From positions 1-63,053 of IMG/VR virus record IMGVR_UViG_3300044707_000482: 63,053 nt of DNA; one strand, given 5' to 3'. Made by a program: the position numbers and the translations under genes. Positions 48,501 to 56,351 of this stretch are shown one piece after another (the stretch's first letter is position 1; each line of letters begins with the position of its first letter). Source of the stretch: a virus. The notes beneath the pieces were generated by a model. It did no database searches. It was not told the origin of the DNA and worked only from the letters and a program-made list of their open reading frames with translations.

Positions 48501-49052
48501 ACGATGCGGCAGGTGGGCATGCAATTGCATCCCGGGCTGCGGACTCTGGCGGAACTCATGTCGGGCCAGGACTTCTTTACCCGCCGCCCGGTTGGCGAAA
48601 GCACCAGCACGCTGGATTCCATTCTGCGATCTGTCACGGGCAACCCAGACGCCAACGTCCCGGCCATCATCGAGAAGCCCGTCGAGATGATGCCGTTCGT
48701 CGGTCGCCCGCTATATGCCGCACGCTCGCTCCTGGACGATCGCGGTGGGCAGTCGCTTGCCCAGCGAGCCATCAAGACCAGCCTCAACGCCACGACCGGC
48801 CTGAAGGTGCGAGACAAGACGCAGGAAGACATCCTCCGCGATCAGGTGCGGCAGCTCCAGGAAAGCGTGGACCCTTACACCCGCGAGTTCACGACGAGCT
48901 ACATCCCCGAGAACCTCCAGCCCTACGTGCCCAACTGGGCGCTCGACCGCATGGCCGTCTCCCGGTCGCTCGACCGCGAGCGTCGGGCGGCTCGCCGCAA
49001 GCCGCGACGCAAAGAGCGTGAACGCTCGGCCACCGGCCAGCTATTCGAGTAG
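45537..49052 (+). CDS. Large internal virion / ejection protein candidate, 1171 aa
   Basis: It begins MSLFADDIFGQAVGP and carries a motif found in large phage structural proteins: RLSGYLALLKQGFTPEAAAR, then AHVDYTSLSGFERNVLRRVF and PWYSYQ. Much of it is helical with scattered hydrophobic patches. The C-terminus is strongly basic (RRAARRKPRRKERERS). It could form the channel that carries DNA through the envelope. The 3' end overlaps the integrase on the other strand by 12 bases. Confidence 0.7.
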   Translation: MSLFADDIFGQAVGPATRRRKAAGPAPLFGDVFGGVPPDQEEVSPELQASVLGELGELTGGTLSRVGDALAMPGDYFRGLLAGSPGERVTGRELLRDMGLAGQEDTWGNFLSGLAVEVGTDPLAMLSGPAKALTPAGRAAQKLGLLDNAPTAATRKAIQSGALATADARKALPTVVQRTADKLEATGRTLSTLDPATVGRPLYGTRTARRAITLDDTIKYADSPQAAEREARALLGDTEFNRIRNQRLADSFGIGLPFQNPSITGDFLGKGFGDNYADVLDTLGQAYRWSPVGRQMSALFDNKVGGAVDAEDQLTNIASFRAREQAGGVADSAHTLLLSRVQQSHPEVFSEDGNRILGRYLEGPAAMRPGDEAYVQARPELLNYANWWKNNRQDYLTGARELGLTAEQLADKYGIEYLPRRADAVLEMESRRNRQLNNALSTFTGDMLRRTDAMQVPGGRETILRLSRDPVVAGGKRTATTDTAAAVHILKELQPLVPPGGPDITLEQAEKIARVLHKLPSEALDRAPLFGQHPTEMIGSYMRNRNESMATAKTLYDSLATFAEDGLYTDIPGGRHISMEDAIKRLGLRSYDDSADDLMDIVGDGAAARAVNARPLSGASKQMRERIAGLRGIADPDQVKLSEISIPEEHVNRLLRARDVFSVDEASGSLLQQLDHITAAWKGSILTWPARAVRDLYSGATSNWLEGALDRRSVRAARGLLSSGPGDQTFLAELQSIPRYQGMGADAVNQFYSDLAGTGLVAGGSSTDIGLGLTGRRALDAALPGATPVNAGTILGELAPQSGRTWTEFARDFGTWRSSLKPLAETKNPILRAGEQMNSLTDGINRLSGYLALLKQGFTPEAAARAMKRAHVDYTSLSGFERNVLRRVFPWYSYQSRIFGEVLRQLSEQPGGRYGQLVRATESVQDDVDDDAYITSDLRSQFAVPIPEEWGGVPAPGTQTYLTDLDFPGFDQINMLETPGTVSGAATGTMRQVGMQLHPGLRTLAELMSGQDFFTRRPVGESTSTLDSILRSVTGNPDANVPAIIEKPVEMMPFVGRPLYAARSLLDDRGGQSLAQRAIKTSLNATTGLKVRDKTQEDILRDQVRQLQESVDPYTREFTTSYIPENLQPYVPNWALDRMAVSRSLDRERRAARRKPRRKERERSATGQLFE

Positions 49053-49856
49053 CACAGGCGTCTGCGGAATCTGTCCTCGCACCTGGGACCAGTCGATATA
49101 GAACCGCTCGGCCAGCCCGACCGTCTTGTGTCCCAAGTGCAGGCGAGCCTTGCCGGGCTGGAGGATCTCCACGTGCGTGGCCCCCGACCTCCTGAGCCAC
49201 TTGCTGGACCCGGGCAGGTCAAGCCGCTTGAGGAATCGCCGCAGCCGCCGCCACCCCGACTCCTTGACCATTGCCCAGCCCAGCACTCGCCCATCGGGAG
49301 AGCCCTCCAGCATTGCAGTGACTGCCGCCATGCAGGCCGGAGTCAACTTTTTTGACAACGGCACGCCGGTCTTCCCCTGCGTCCAGGCAACCGTGTCGCC
49401 AAAGAAATCCGACCGCCGGAGGTTCCACAAGTCCTCCTGGCGAGCCCCTGTCTCGTACCCGAGCAGCAGCCAGCACCTCAGGAAAACCCCGAGCCTTGCC
49501 CCCGATCGCAGCAAAATCCCGTCGTCTTGGAAAGTGGCCTTGACGGCCGTACAGCACTGCTCTAAAGTCCACGCCCGAACTGGTGGCCTCGACACTTTGA
49601 TCTTGACGAGACCACGCGGCATGGAATCCACTAGCCCACGTTCATAAGCAAAACGCCACAGGCTCAGGATGAGCACTCTCTCGGGAGCAACGGTCACGGA
49701 GCGGACCTCCGATAGCCTCTTGCGGAGGTATCGGTTGCACCACTCCACGCTGACCCAGCGGCACCCGGCAGCAGCCGCTCGGACTCGCCGAGCGTAGGAC
49801 TGGTTCACGATTCGCTCGCGGAGATACGCCTCCGCCACCCTTGGAAAAGACTTCAT
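49041..49856 (-). CDS. Tyrosine recombinase (integrase)
   Basis: 271 residues. Catalytic set: Arg139 (TGARQEDL), Lys162 (QGKTGVP), Arg222 in KWLRRSGATH, His243 in LGHKTVG, and nucleophile Tyr253 (RFYIDW). The usual His of H-x-x-R is replaced: SKWLRR stands where HxLRR is expected. The first 90 residues form the core-binding helical domain. It is a lone leftward gene between late and recombination blocks, so it likely has its own regulation. The start at ATG 49856 has only a weak ribosome-binding site (GGTGGCGAG). Confidence 0.85.
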   Translation of the reverse strand: MKSFPRVAEAYLRERIVNQSYARRVRAAAAGCRWVSVEWCNRYLRKRLSEVRSVTVAPERVLILSLWRFAYERGLVDSMPRGLVKIKVSRPPVRAWTLEQCCTAVKATFQDDGILLRSGARLGVFLRCWLLLGYETGARQEDLWNLRRSDFFGDTVAWTQGKTGVPLSKKLTPACMAAVTAMLEGSPDGRVLGWAMVKESGWRRLRRFLKRLDLPGSSKWLRRSGATHVEILQPGKARLHLGHKTVGLAERFYIDWSQVRGQIPQTPVLLE

Positions 49857-50826
49857 GTTTCTCGCCACCCAAAGCAATGGAGTGCAAGAAACCGAACAGG
49901 TGCGCACGGATGGTCAGGCCAGCACAGCCGATACGATCGGCACGGCTTTCGGCTTGAACATCACGAACGTCCTGTCCGGAGGCACACCATCGCTCCTTTC
50001 TGTTGATCTTCGGCGGGGAGAGCCTAACGCCGACTATCACGCTGACCAGACGTACAGGTCATGCAGCACGATCAAAACATTCCTTGACTCGCCGCTCCTG
50101 TACCACCAGCGGTACATCGCCAAGACGCTCCCGCCGTTCAGCAGCCCGGCCATGTCGCACGGCACGATGCTGCATTCGTGGCTGGAGCATGGCGACGACT
50201 TCCTTGAGTCGCTGGTGGTGCCTCCAACTGAAAGGCTAACCGCGACGGGCCTGCTGGGCAAAGATGCCGAGAAATGGGCCGAAAACGAGGCTCCTCCCGG
50301 CAGCACGCTCATTTCGCCCAAGGAGAAGGCCCAGCTTCTCGCTGAGGTGGCGGCCATCCGGCGTCACCCGGCCTGCGTCGAGATGCTCGACCAGATCGTC
50401 GATCGCGAGGCCAGCGTCCGCTGGGTCTCGCCGGACGGGCACTACCTCAAGTGCCGCTACGACGCCCGCACTCCAGACTTCTGGATCGACCTCAAGACGA
50501 CCAGCGAGCAGGACATCCTGGCTGGCTTCTGGAGTCCGGTGCTGAAGTACCGATACCACCTGCAAGATGCGTGGTATCGCTGCGGCATGGAGGCGTGTGG
50601 CCTAGAGCCCGCCCCGCTGCGGTTCATCGTTGTCAGCACATCGCTGCCGCACGACTGCCAAGTCGTGACGCTTCCCGACGCCATCGTTGCGGAAGGTCGG
50701 CGGCTCATGGACCGAGCGCTCGCTGACTTGCGAGTGCGAGAAGACCTCGACTGGTGGTTGCCGGACACGCACGGCGAGGTTGTGGAGTTGTCTTTTCCGG
50801 CTCATGTCATGGGGAGGATTTCGTGA
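49855..50826 (+). CDS. PD-(D/E)XK exonuclease (RecE/Exo VIII-like)
   Basis: 323 residues at most. The family start YHADQTYRSCSTIKTFLDSP (residues 61-80) is the usual beginning of these enzymes, so the real start may be later than ATG 49855, which also overlaps the integrase start. HGTMLHSWLEHG corresponds to the first motif and PDFWIDLKTT (Asp212, Lys214) to the catalytic D...xK. It should resect DNA ends to expose single strands for the ERF protein encoded next; the two overlap at GTGA. Confidence 0.88.
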   Translation: MFLATQSNGVQETEQVRTDGQASTADTIGTAFGLNITNVLSGGTPSLLSVDLRRGEPNADYHADQTYRSCSTIKTFLDSPLLYHQRYIAKTLPPFSSPAMSHGTMLHSWLEHGDDFLESLVVPPTERLTATGLLGKDAEKWAENEAPPGSTLISPKEKAQLLAEVAAIRRHPACVEMLDQIVDREASVRWVSPDGHYLKCRYDARTPDFWIDLKTTSEQDILAGFWSPVLKYRYHLQDAWYRCGMEACGLEPAPLRFIVVSTSLPHDCQVVTLPDAIVAEGRRLMDRALADLRVREDLDWWLPDTHGEVVELSFPAHVMGRIS

Positions 50827-51539
50827 ACAGGGTATTCGACGCATCGGTGTGGAACGCCAACAGCGACCACGTGGATCAGATTTCTGAGGCCATGGCACAA
50901 GCCTTCGGCCAGTTGAGCAACGTCGTGCGGAACAAGGTTTCGCACTTCGCCAAGAAGGGCAAGGACGGCAAGCCGGTCCCCGACTACGCCGACCTTGCTT
51001 CGTGCTTTGAGTGCATCCGTGCCGCCTACGCCACGAACGGCCTGTCCGTGCGGCAGACGTTCCATCCGTACGGCGAGGACGGGACGATCTATCTCGTCAC
51101 GACCGTGCGGCACAAGAGCGGTCAGTTTGAGCGGTCCTACCTGCCCATGCCGGGCCGGGTGCCGCCACAGGAACTCGCCAAGGCGGCGACGTACCTCAAG
51201 CGAATCGCCCTGTGTGCCATCACGGGGATCGCTGCGGACGATGACGATGACGGCGAGCAGGCCGAGCGGTCGCATGCAGCGGCTGCGGCCGACAGCGAGA
51301 AGCGATGGGAGAAGGCCATTGCCTCCAAGTTGGGAGAGGCCAAGAAGCCCGACGCCGTCGCCGCTGTTCTCGACCAGATCGCCAGGGGCTCTGCCAGCGG
51401 GCATCTATCTGAGGCTGCGGCCACGCGACTGCGGGTCATGGCCAACGAAACGGCGGCCAAGCTCCAGCCGAAGCCGGTCGTTGAGGTGACGAAGGACTCC
51501 AACAACAAGAAGTCGCCGCAGCCTGCGGCCGTTTCGTGA
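50823..51539 (+). CDS. erf: ERF-family single-strand annealing protein
   Basis: 238 residues. KKGKDGKPVPDYADLASCFE, then CIRAAYATNGLSVRQTFHPY and TTVRHKSGQFERSYLPMP match the ERF superfamily, followed by a conserved LAKAATYLKRIALCAITGI. The tail is Lys/Pro-rich. It anneals complementary strands during phage recombination, working with the exonuclease just upstream and SSB. The start is GTG 50823, in a GTGA overlap. Confidence 0.92.
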   Translation: MNRVFDASVWNANSDHVDQISEAMAQAFGQLSNVVRNKVSHFAKKGKDGKPVPDYADLASCFECIRAAYATNGLSVRQTFHPYGEDGTIYLVTTVRHKSGQFERSYLPMPGRVPPQELAKAATYLKRIALCAITGIAADDDDDGEQAERSHAAAAADSEKRWEKAIASKLGEAKKPDAVAAVLDQIARGSASGHLSEAAATRLRVMANETAAKLQPKPVVEVTKDSNNKKSPQPAAVS

Positions 51540-51865
51540 TGAATCAGGCAGGGGCGAAGCCTTCCTCCACCGGCGAGCCGGACGCCGTCAGCCCCATCCG
51601 GCACCAACACACCATGTTTCAGTACGAGCAACTACACGCGGTCTCGATGGCTGTCTCTGGGCGTGCCCAGGCCGGAACCCTCGACCACGAAAGCGCACTC
51701 AAGTTCTGCACCCATCTGCTGCCGCAGTTGCTGGTTGAGTTTGAGATTGCCCGTCGCGTCGAGGATCGGCTGGCAACGATGTTTCCGGCTGCGGCAGAGC
51801 CGGAACCTGTGCTACCGCCCAAGTCAGCCCGCCGAGCCCGCAAGCCACGAAAGGGGAAGCGCTGA
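51539..51865 (+). CDS. Hypothetical protein, 108 aa
   Basis: ATG 51539 overlaps the ERF stop (GTGATG). Helical middle (FQYEQLHAVSMAVSGRAQAG) and a basic tail (RRARKPRKGKR). It lies between ERF and helicase, so it may be an accessory of recombination. The family is unknown. Confidence 0.65.
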   Translation: MNQAGAKPSSTGEPDAVSPIRHQHTMFQYEQLHAVSMAVSGRAQAGTLDHESALKFCTHLLPQLLVEFEIARRVEDRLATMFPAAAEPEPVLPPKSARRARKPRKGKR

Positions 51866-53385
51866 TGGTCATGCTCCGTGACTACCAGAAGAGGGCCGTC
51901 CACGCAGTCTGCAAGGCCGCCAAGGCCGGGCACCGTCGCATCGTCGTGTGCCAGCCGGTCGGCAGCGGCAAGACGGAGGTGCAGGCGGAGCTGTGCCGCC
52001 TTGCCCGATACCCGCTAGGGATCGTGCCGCTGGTGGATCTCATGCGGCAGAACCGCGACCGGCTGGAGCTGCGGCTCGGAGAGCAGTGCGACATCGAGCA
52101 GGGCGGCAACTACGCGGAGTCCATCGAGGGCCTGCGAAACCGCGTGATCGTCGGCTCCCGAGACAGCCTGCTGTCGAGCAATCGGTACAAGGCCCGGGCC
52201 TACGATCGCGTCACGCTGGTGCTGGTGGACGAGTGCCACGTGGGCATCACGCCTCGCATGGAGGAGATGCTCCGGTGGTTTGAGGATCGAGGGGCCACGA
52301 TCGTCGGCTTCTCGGCCACGCCCTACAAGGGGAAGGGCAAGGCACTGCGGTACTGGCCGCGCCCGCAGATTGTGTACTCGCTGATGGAGGGGATTAGCGA
52401 CGGCTACCTCGTCGGCCCAACCTGCTTCCTGTCGGAGGCCAAGTCGTTCGATCTCTCGCTGGTCGAGGACGTTGCGGGCGAGTGGAATGAGGAGCGACTG
52501 GCTGCTGTACTCGCGGCCGAACACTTTGCCCAGGAGGTCTCGAGCCTCGTCCTCCAGACGCACAAGGGCCAGCCCTCTGTGATCTACGCCGCTCACGTTC
52601 GGCAGGCCAGCCTACTGGCGGAAGTGTTCCAGCGGTACGGGGCGAAGGTGGCCATCGTCCACTCCAAGCAGAACCCGCTGGTTCGCAAGGAGAACATGGA
52701 TGCTTTCGTTGGCGGCGAGACCAACATCATCATCAACGTGGGCGTCCTGGGGTACGGCTGGGATTTCCCAAGGCTGCGAAACATCTATATGGCGGCCCCG
52801 ACACGCAGCCTCTCACGCTATGAGCAACGGCTCGGTCGCGGAACCCGTCCGCTGCCGGGAGTCGTTCACTCCGAGATGACCCGCGACGAGCGGCTGGCGG
52901 CCATTCGGAACAGCGACAAGCCCACGTTCAACCTGTACGACATCACCGACGCCAGCCGCAGCCACCAACTGCTCTCGGCCCTGGACGTTCTGGATGCCAA
53001 GTGCCGCAAGTCGGCCAAGCGGCGGCAGACGATCCGGGATCTCCTGACGTCTGATGGCGTCGATGCCGTCGAGGCCATGCGTCAGGCCGACGAAATGGAG
53101 CATGCCGAACTGGCCCTCCAGGCACAGGAACTGATCGAGAAGCGGAAGCGCCTGGTCGTCGGCGTGACCTTCGACCATGAGACCCGCGACCTGTTCTCCG
53201 AGCCGGAGGGCAAGAAGAAGCGTGGCTGGCGGATGCTTTACGGCAAGTACAAGGGCCAGCCCATCGACAGCCTTCCTGCCAGCTATCTGGCCTGGGTGCT
53301 GGACTCGACCAAGAAGGACTCTCCGTTCAAGTCTGCGGTACGGCACGCACTGGCTAAGCGCAAGGAAGCGACGGCCACTCACTGA
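51865..53385 (+). CDS. SF2 DEAD/DEAH-type helicase with C-terminal DUF3820-like domain
   Basis: 506 residues. Walker A PVGSGKT at 31-37, DECH at 122-125, SAT motif in GFSATP at 149-152, and motif VI as RYEQRLGRGTRP. The final 60 residues contain MLYGKYKGQPIDSLPASYLA, matching the small DUF3820 domain often fused to exonucleases or helicases. It probably remodels branched recombination intermediates or opens DNA for replication start. It starts within TGATGG at the end of the previous gene. Confidence 0.93.
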   Translation: MVMLRDYQKRAVHAVCKAAKAGHRRIVVCQPVGSGKTEVQAELCRLARYPLGIVPLVDLMRQNRDRLELRLGEQCDIEQGGNYAESIEGLRNRVIVGSRDSLLSSNRYKARAYDRVTLVLVDECHVGITPRMEEMLRWFEDRGATIVGFSATPYKGKGKALRYWPRPQIVYSLMEGISDGYLVGPTCFLSEAKSFDLSLVEDVAGEWNEERLAAVLAAEHFAQEVSSLVLQTHKGQPSVIYAAHVRQASLLAEVFQRYGAKVAIVHSKQNPLVRKENMDAFVGGETNIIINVGVLGYGWDFPRLRNIYMAAPTRSLSRYEQRLGRGTRPLPGVVHSEMTRDERLAAIRNSDKPTFNLYDITDASRSHQLLSALDVLDAKCRKSAKRRQTIRDLLTSDGVDAVEAMRQADEMEHAELALQAQELIEKRKRLVVGVTFDHETRDLFSEPEGKKKRGWRMLYGKYKGQPIDSLPASYLAWVLDSTKKDSPFKSAVRHALAKRKEATATH

Positions 53386-53393
53386 GAGGCGGC

Positions 53394-53798
53394 ATGGGCA
53401 AGGGACTGTCTGATGGACGTTACATCTGTGAGATCGGCATGTCGCTGGCTGTGGCGCAACTACTGCGCTCCGGCTATCAAGTCGCTCTCCCGATCATTGA
53501 TGACGGCTATGACATCTTGGCCTTGGATGGTCGCCGCTGCTGGCGGATCCAAGTCAAGGCAACGGCTCGCACTTCCGGGAAGAACCGATCCCGGGTGCGC
53601 ATATCGCGTGGCGGCCGCAAGCAGTTGCGATATGACGCGACTCAGGTCGATGCGTTCGTTATCACGAACATATCGACCGGGCTACTGCTCTGCGTGCCGT
53701 TTGCCAAGGCAGCGGGCCGCAGTTGGATCAACCTTGCCATTGGCGAACAGTACGCCGACTTCAACCTCCTGAGGAGAGTTAAGCCGAACAAGCACTGA
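53394..53798 (+). CDS. PD-(D/E)XK endonuclease-like protein, 134 aa
   Basis: Motif order: EIGMSLAVAQLLRSGYQVAL (helix and strand), DDGYDILAL (Asp), then CWRIQVKAT (the xK strand). This resembles PDDEXK_11 proteins, which include cyanobacterial intron-encoded homing endonucleases such as I-Ssp6803I, and archaeal-type resolvases. The gene is followed at once by a highly structured noncoding stretch. The function is inferred from motifs only. Confidence 0.75.
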   Translation: MGKGLSDGRYICEIGMSLAVAQLLRSGYQVALPIIDDGYDILALDGRRCWRIQVKATARTSGKNRSRVRISRGGRKQLRYDATQVDAFVITNISTGLLLCVPFAKAAGRSWINLAIGEQYADFNLLRRVKPNKH

Positions 53799-54093
53799 CA
53801 GACAACTTAAACGGCTGCGTGGGTTGGGAAAACCTCTGGCACGCAGACGCATGACCCACGACCAGAAGGGATCGTGACGAAAGTGGGTACGGCCAGCCGC
53901 AAGCGACAGGGCCAAGTCACGCGGGCAGCAGGATGCTCGATAAGCAGGTCGCAAGCCTCCGCCCCTGCGGCAAGGAGGACACCCGAAAGCGTCCTAACGA
54001 GCAGCGGACAGGGTGGCGGCTAACCCCAGCATCACGCTGGGGATTAGTCGCCGTCCACCCATTGCGAGCCTTCAAGCAACAGACAGGGCCTCC
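53799..54093 (+). ncRNA. Structured noncoding RNA candidate
   Basis: About 295 bases without a credible gene but with many possible helices: CTGCGTG (53815-53821) with CACGCAG (53840-53846); ACCCAC (53853-53858) with GTGGGT (53882-53887); AGGAC/GTCCT around CGAAAG (about 53976-53995); and a long final hairpin at 54011-54060. In that hairpin CCCCAGC pairs with GCTGGGG and the flanks GGGTGG/CCACCC extend it. The strand is assumed from its neighbours. It is not recognisably tmRNA, RNase P or a group I intron core. The adjacent nuclease genes make an RNA of a mobile element one option. Confidence 0.55.
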
Positions 54094-54390
54094 ATGACAC
54101 AGGACTTAGCGCAACAGGAAGAAGGGGTGGTTGATCAGATGAAAGGGTTTTTGTCACTGGCGATTGGAAAGTTGATGGCATCCAACGACGCTCTGGCAAC
54201 GGCTGGCCGATTGGCTGGACGCCTCCGGCGGCGGCGGCCGGTCTTCGTTGAGGAAATCACTGACGTTCGCGACCCGGGCGGATCGCCGCTGATTCGGTGG
54301 TCGGTGATCTTGCAGTCCCGCGAAGACGCCCTGGAGTTTGACGGTGCGGTCCTGCGTCTAGCCCGAGCAGTCTCGGAGGAGGAGGAGTGA
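54094..54390 (+). CDS. Hypothetical protein, up to 98 aa
   Basis: The start is uncertain: ATG 54094 has no clear ribosome-binding site, while ATG 54139 follows AGAAGGGGTG. The middle is helical and basic (TAGRLAGRLRRRRPVFVEEI); the C-terminus is acidic (EEEE). The end overlaps the next start (GTGA). The family is unknown. Confidence 0.6.
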   Translation: MTQDLAQQEEGVVDQMKGFLSLAIGKLMASNDALATAGRLAGRLRRRRPVFVEEITDVRDPGGSPLIRWSVILQSREDALEFDGAVLRLARAVSEEEE

Positions 54391-55079
54391 GCCATGCTGT
54401 GCTATCTGCCTTTGCTGACAAGTTCCAGTTTTGTGCGGTGTGCTGGAGCCGAGAAAGGCTTCACATTCACCATCTCGTCGGAGGCGCCGGAAGGAAGCAC
54501 GACCGCAGAAACCTTCTGCGTCTGTGCATGTGGTGCCATCACGGTCTTCACTCAGGCGGGGTGCATAACCTCACGCCAGGGATGTGCCTTGCTGCCAAGC
54601 GTGAGGTGGATGACTCCCACTACGACCCGACGTTTCTCGCCAGCCTGCGGCACCGCAGGCATCTTGGCTACGGCCCGGAGGTGTATCCGGGACGCGTTCT
54701 CTGGCATCGCAGCCGCAATGGGATTCCGCAGGAGCTGATCGACATGGCAATCAACAGTCGCCGCAAGGGCAAGGTCGGGGAGCTCGAGGCCGCCAGTGAG
54801 CTGAATCGCTTGCTGCCGAAGTCGTTGGCTCGTCGGGCACAGCAGCACAGCGGCACCGAGAGTGCGTCCGACCTGATTGCTCCTGGCCTCCCGGGCCTGT
54901 GGCTGGAGGTCAAGCGGGTGCAAAAGCTGAACCTCACTGAGGTGATGGATAAGTCGAGGGAGCAGTGCGGGGCGCTTGTGCCTGTGGTGCTTCATCGCAA
55001 GAACGACGCGGAATGGCTGGTGACATTTCCGCTTGAGCAGATCCAGCAGTTCGTGCAGCAGATTCAAGGAGGGATGTGA
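54387..55079 (+). CDS. HNH plus PD-(D/E)XK (resolvase-type) nuclease fusion
   Basis: GTG 54387 in a GTGA overlap. Residues 15-60 form an HNH motif: FCAVC, then LHIHHLVGGAGRKHDRRN and CMWCHHGLH. From residue 120 (an internal ATG at 54744 with GCAGGAG ahead) the protein reads INSRRKGKVGELEAASELNR, QQHSGTESASDLIAPGLPGL and WLEVKRVQKLNLTEV, a typical Holliday-junction-resolvase-like PD-(D/E)XK domain. The second half could also be made as a separate protein from the internal start. The joint presence of two nuclease folds is unusual. Confidence 0.8.
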   Translation: MSHAVLSAFADKFQFCAVCWSRERLHIHHLVGGAGRKHDRRNLLRLCMWCHHGLHSGGVHNLTPGMCLAAKREVDDSHYDPTFLASLRHRRHLGYGPEVYPGRVLWHRSRNGIPQELIDMAINSRRKGKVGELEAASELNRLLPKSLARRAQQHSGTESASDLIAPGLPGLWLEVKRVQKLNLTEVMDKSREQCGALVPVVLHRKNDAEWLVTFPLEQIQQFVQQIQGGM

Positions 55080-55372
55080 TGCCTAAGAATCATGAGTTTC
55101 TCATCAACAAGGTGCGATGGCTGTGGCGATACGCCCGGCTTCGTGGGTCTGCGGACGGCTATGCGTTCGTCAAGACGCCGAAGACTCCAAGCACGCCTGA
55201 GCGAATCCTGATCGACGAGCGACTGTCTGGCCGCAAGCGGCTTGAAATCGAGATCCACGAATTCCTTCATGCGGCAAATCCCACGCATGACGAGGAGCAT
55301 GTCACCCAGCAGGGGCGCGACCTGTCTCGCATCCTGTGGGCGTTGGGCTACCGGCCCAAGGAGGGGCAATGA
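55079..55372 (+). CDS. Small protein with HEFLH metallopeptidase-like motif, 97 aa
   Basis: The frame also allows GTG 55076, but ATG 55079 is better placed after AAGGAGGGATGTG. HEFLH occurs in LEIEIHEFLHAANPTHDEEH, matching the HExxH zinc motif, with more acidic residues downstream. It is too small for most peptidases, so it may be a structural relic or a regulator. The context is nuclease and recombination genes. Confidence 0.6.
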   Translation: MPKNHEFLINKVRWLWRYARLRGSADGYAFVKTPKTPSTPERILIDERLSGRKRLEIEIHEFLHAANPTHDEEHVTQQGRDLSRILWALGYRPKEGQ

Positions 55373-55839
55373 AGGTAGATCTTGAGTGGTTCGAGGTCAG
55401 TCGGGCCGCACTGGTTGGCGTCTCTCGCAACGTCGAGGCGATGCGCAAGCAGTGTCAGAATCGCAGCACGGTGCCCGACGACTGGGGCATCCACATCCTT
55501 GGTGCGCTGGGCGAGTGCGCGTTCGCCAAGGCAACGAACAGGTACTGGAACGGCAGCGTCAACACCTTCAAGCGTGGCGGCGACGTTGGTCGCATCCAGG
55601 TTCGGACCCGAGCAAGGCACGACCACGATCTGATCGTGCGACCCCAGGACAAGAGTGAGGATGTCTTCGTCTTGGTGACGGGCGGCCCCAGCAGCTTTGA
55701 GATTCAAGGCTGGTGCGTAGGCGAAGAGGCCAAGCAGGATGCGTTCACTGCCAATCATGGCGGCTACGGAGAGGCGTACTTCGTGCCAGCCAAGTCCCTG
55801 CGGACCCCAGAGCAACTCGTAGTGGGAGGTGAGGAATGA
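55369..55839 (+). CDS. Phage protein with possible PD-(D/E)XK motif, 156 aa
   Basis: ATG 55369 overlaps the previous stop. GGDVGRIQVRTRARHDHDLI and VFVLVTGGPSSFEIQGWCVG recall uncharacterised phage proteins with a D-x-x-x-IQVRT strand, in which Lys is replaced by Arg, so nuclease activity is doubtful. No name assigned. Confidence 0.65.
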   Translation: MKVDLEWFEVSRAALVGVSRNVEAMRKQCQNRSTVPDDWGIHILGALGECAFAKATNRYWNGSVNTFKRGGDVGRIQVRTRARHDHDLIVRPQDKSEDVFVLVTGGPSSFEIQGWCVGEEAKQDAFTANHGGYGEAYFVPAKSLRTPEQLVVGGEE

Positions 55840-56351
55840 AGAAGACGATCATGCAGACCTACACCGGCAAGCTCATCGACTTGTCGCACTTCCGGCCGAG
55901 TGACGTTCGGCTCCCGGACATCGCCCACGCTCTCGCTTGCATCAATCGCTTTACCGGGCACAGCCGGGTGCCGTACTCGGTCGCCCAGCACAGCGTTCTG
56001 GTCAGTGAGCTGACCCCGCCCGAGCATGCCCTCTGGGGGCTTTTGCACGACGCCAGCGAGGCATACCTGGGGGACGTTGCCACGCCGCTCAAGTCCATGC
56101 TCGACGGCTATCGCGAGCTTGAGGAGGACGTCCAGCGGTCGATCGCCACGCACTTCGGCCTCCAGTGGCCGATGCCAGGGGCCGTTCACGTGGCCGACCG
56201 GCAGGCCCTGATGGCCGAGAAGCGAGACCTCATAACGGTGAACAACGACTGGGGAATCGATGCCCAGCCTGCGGCAGTTGTGGTAGTGCCCTGTGGATGG
56301 GCGCATGCCAAGGAGCAGTTCGAGAAGAGGTTTAAGGAGTTGTACCGATGA
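55836..56351 (+). CDS. HD-domain phosphohydrolase (YfbR/DatZ-like)
   Basis: 171 residues. HD signature: VPYSVAQHSVLVSE (His52), LLHDASEAYLGD (His71, Asp72), and a later Asp in ADRQALMAEKRDL. YfbR-type enzymes cut dNMPs; the DatZ branch of phages removes dATP. It is directly followed by a MazG-like gene with a 4-base overlap, an arrangement like the DatZ-MazZ pair, but no PurZ gene is present in the window. The likely role is balancing the nucleotide pool. Confidence 0.85.
   Translation: MKKTIMQTYTGKLIDLSHFRPSDVRLPDIAHALACINRFTGHSRVPYSVAQHSVLVSELTPPEHALWGLLHDASEAYLGDVATPLKSMLDGYRELEEDVQRSIATHFGLQWPMPGAVHVADRQALMAEKRDLITVNNDWGIDAQPAAVVVVPCGWAHAKEQFEKRFKELYR

Noticed and set aside
40394-49052. 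Tape measure protein of a long-tailed phage
   Set aside because: The large proteins lack a tape-measure-like organisation, and no tail tube, chaperone or baseplate genes surround them; internal virion proteins fit better.
53799-54093. Group I intron or tmRNA
   Set aside because: No convincing P7/P3 core or tRNA-like ends, and no split gene on either side; kept only as a structured RNA candidate.
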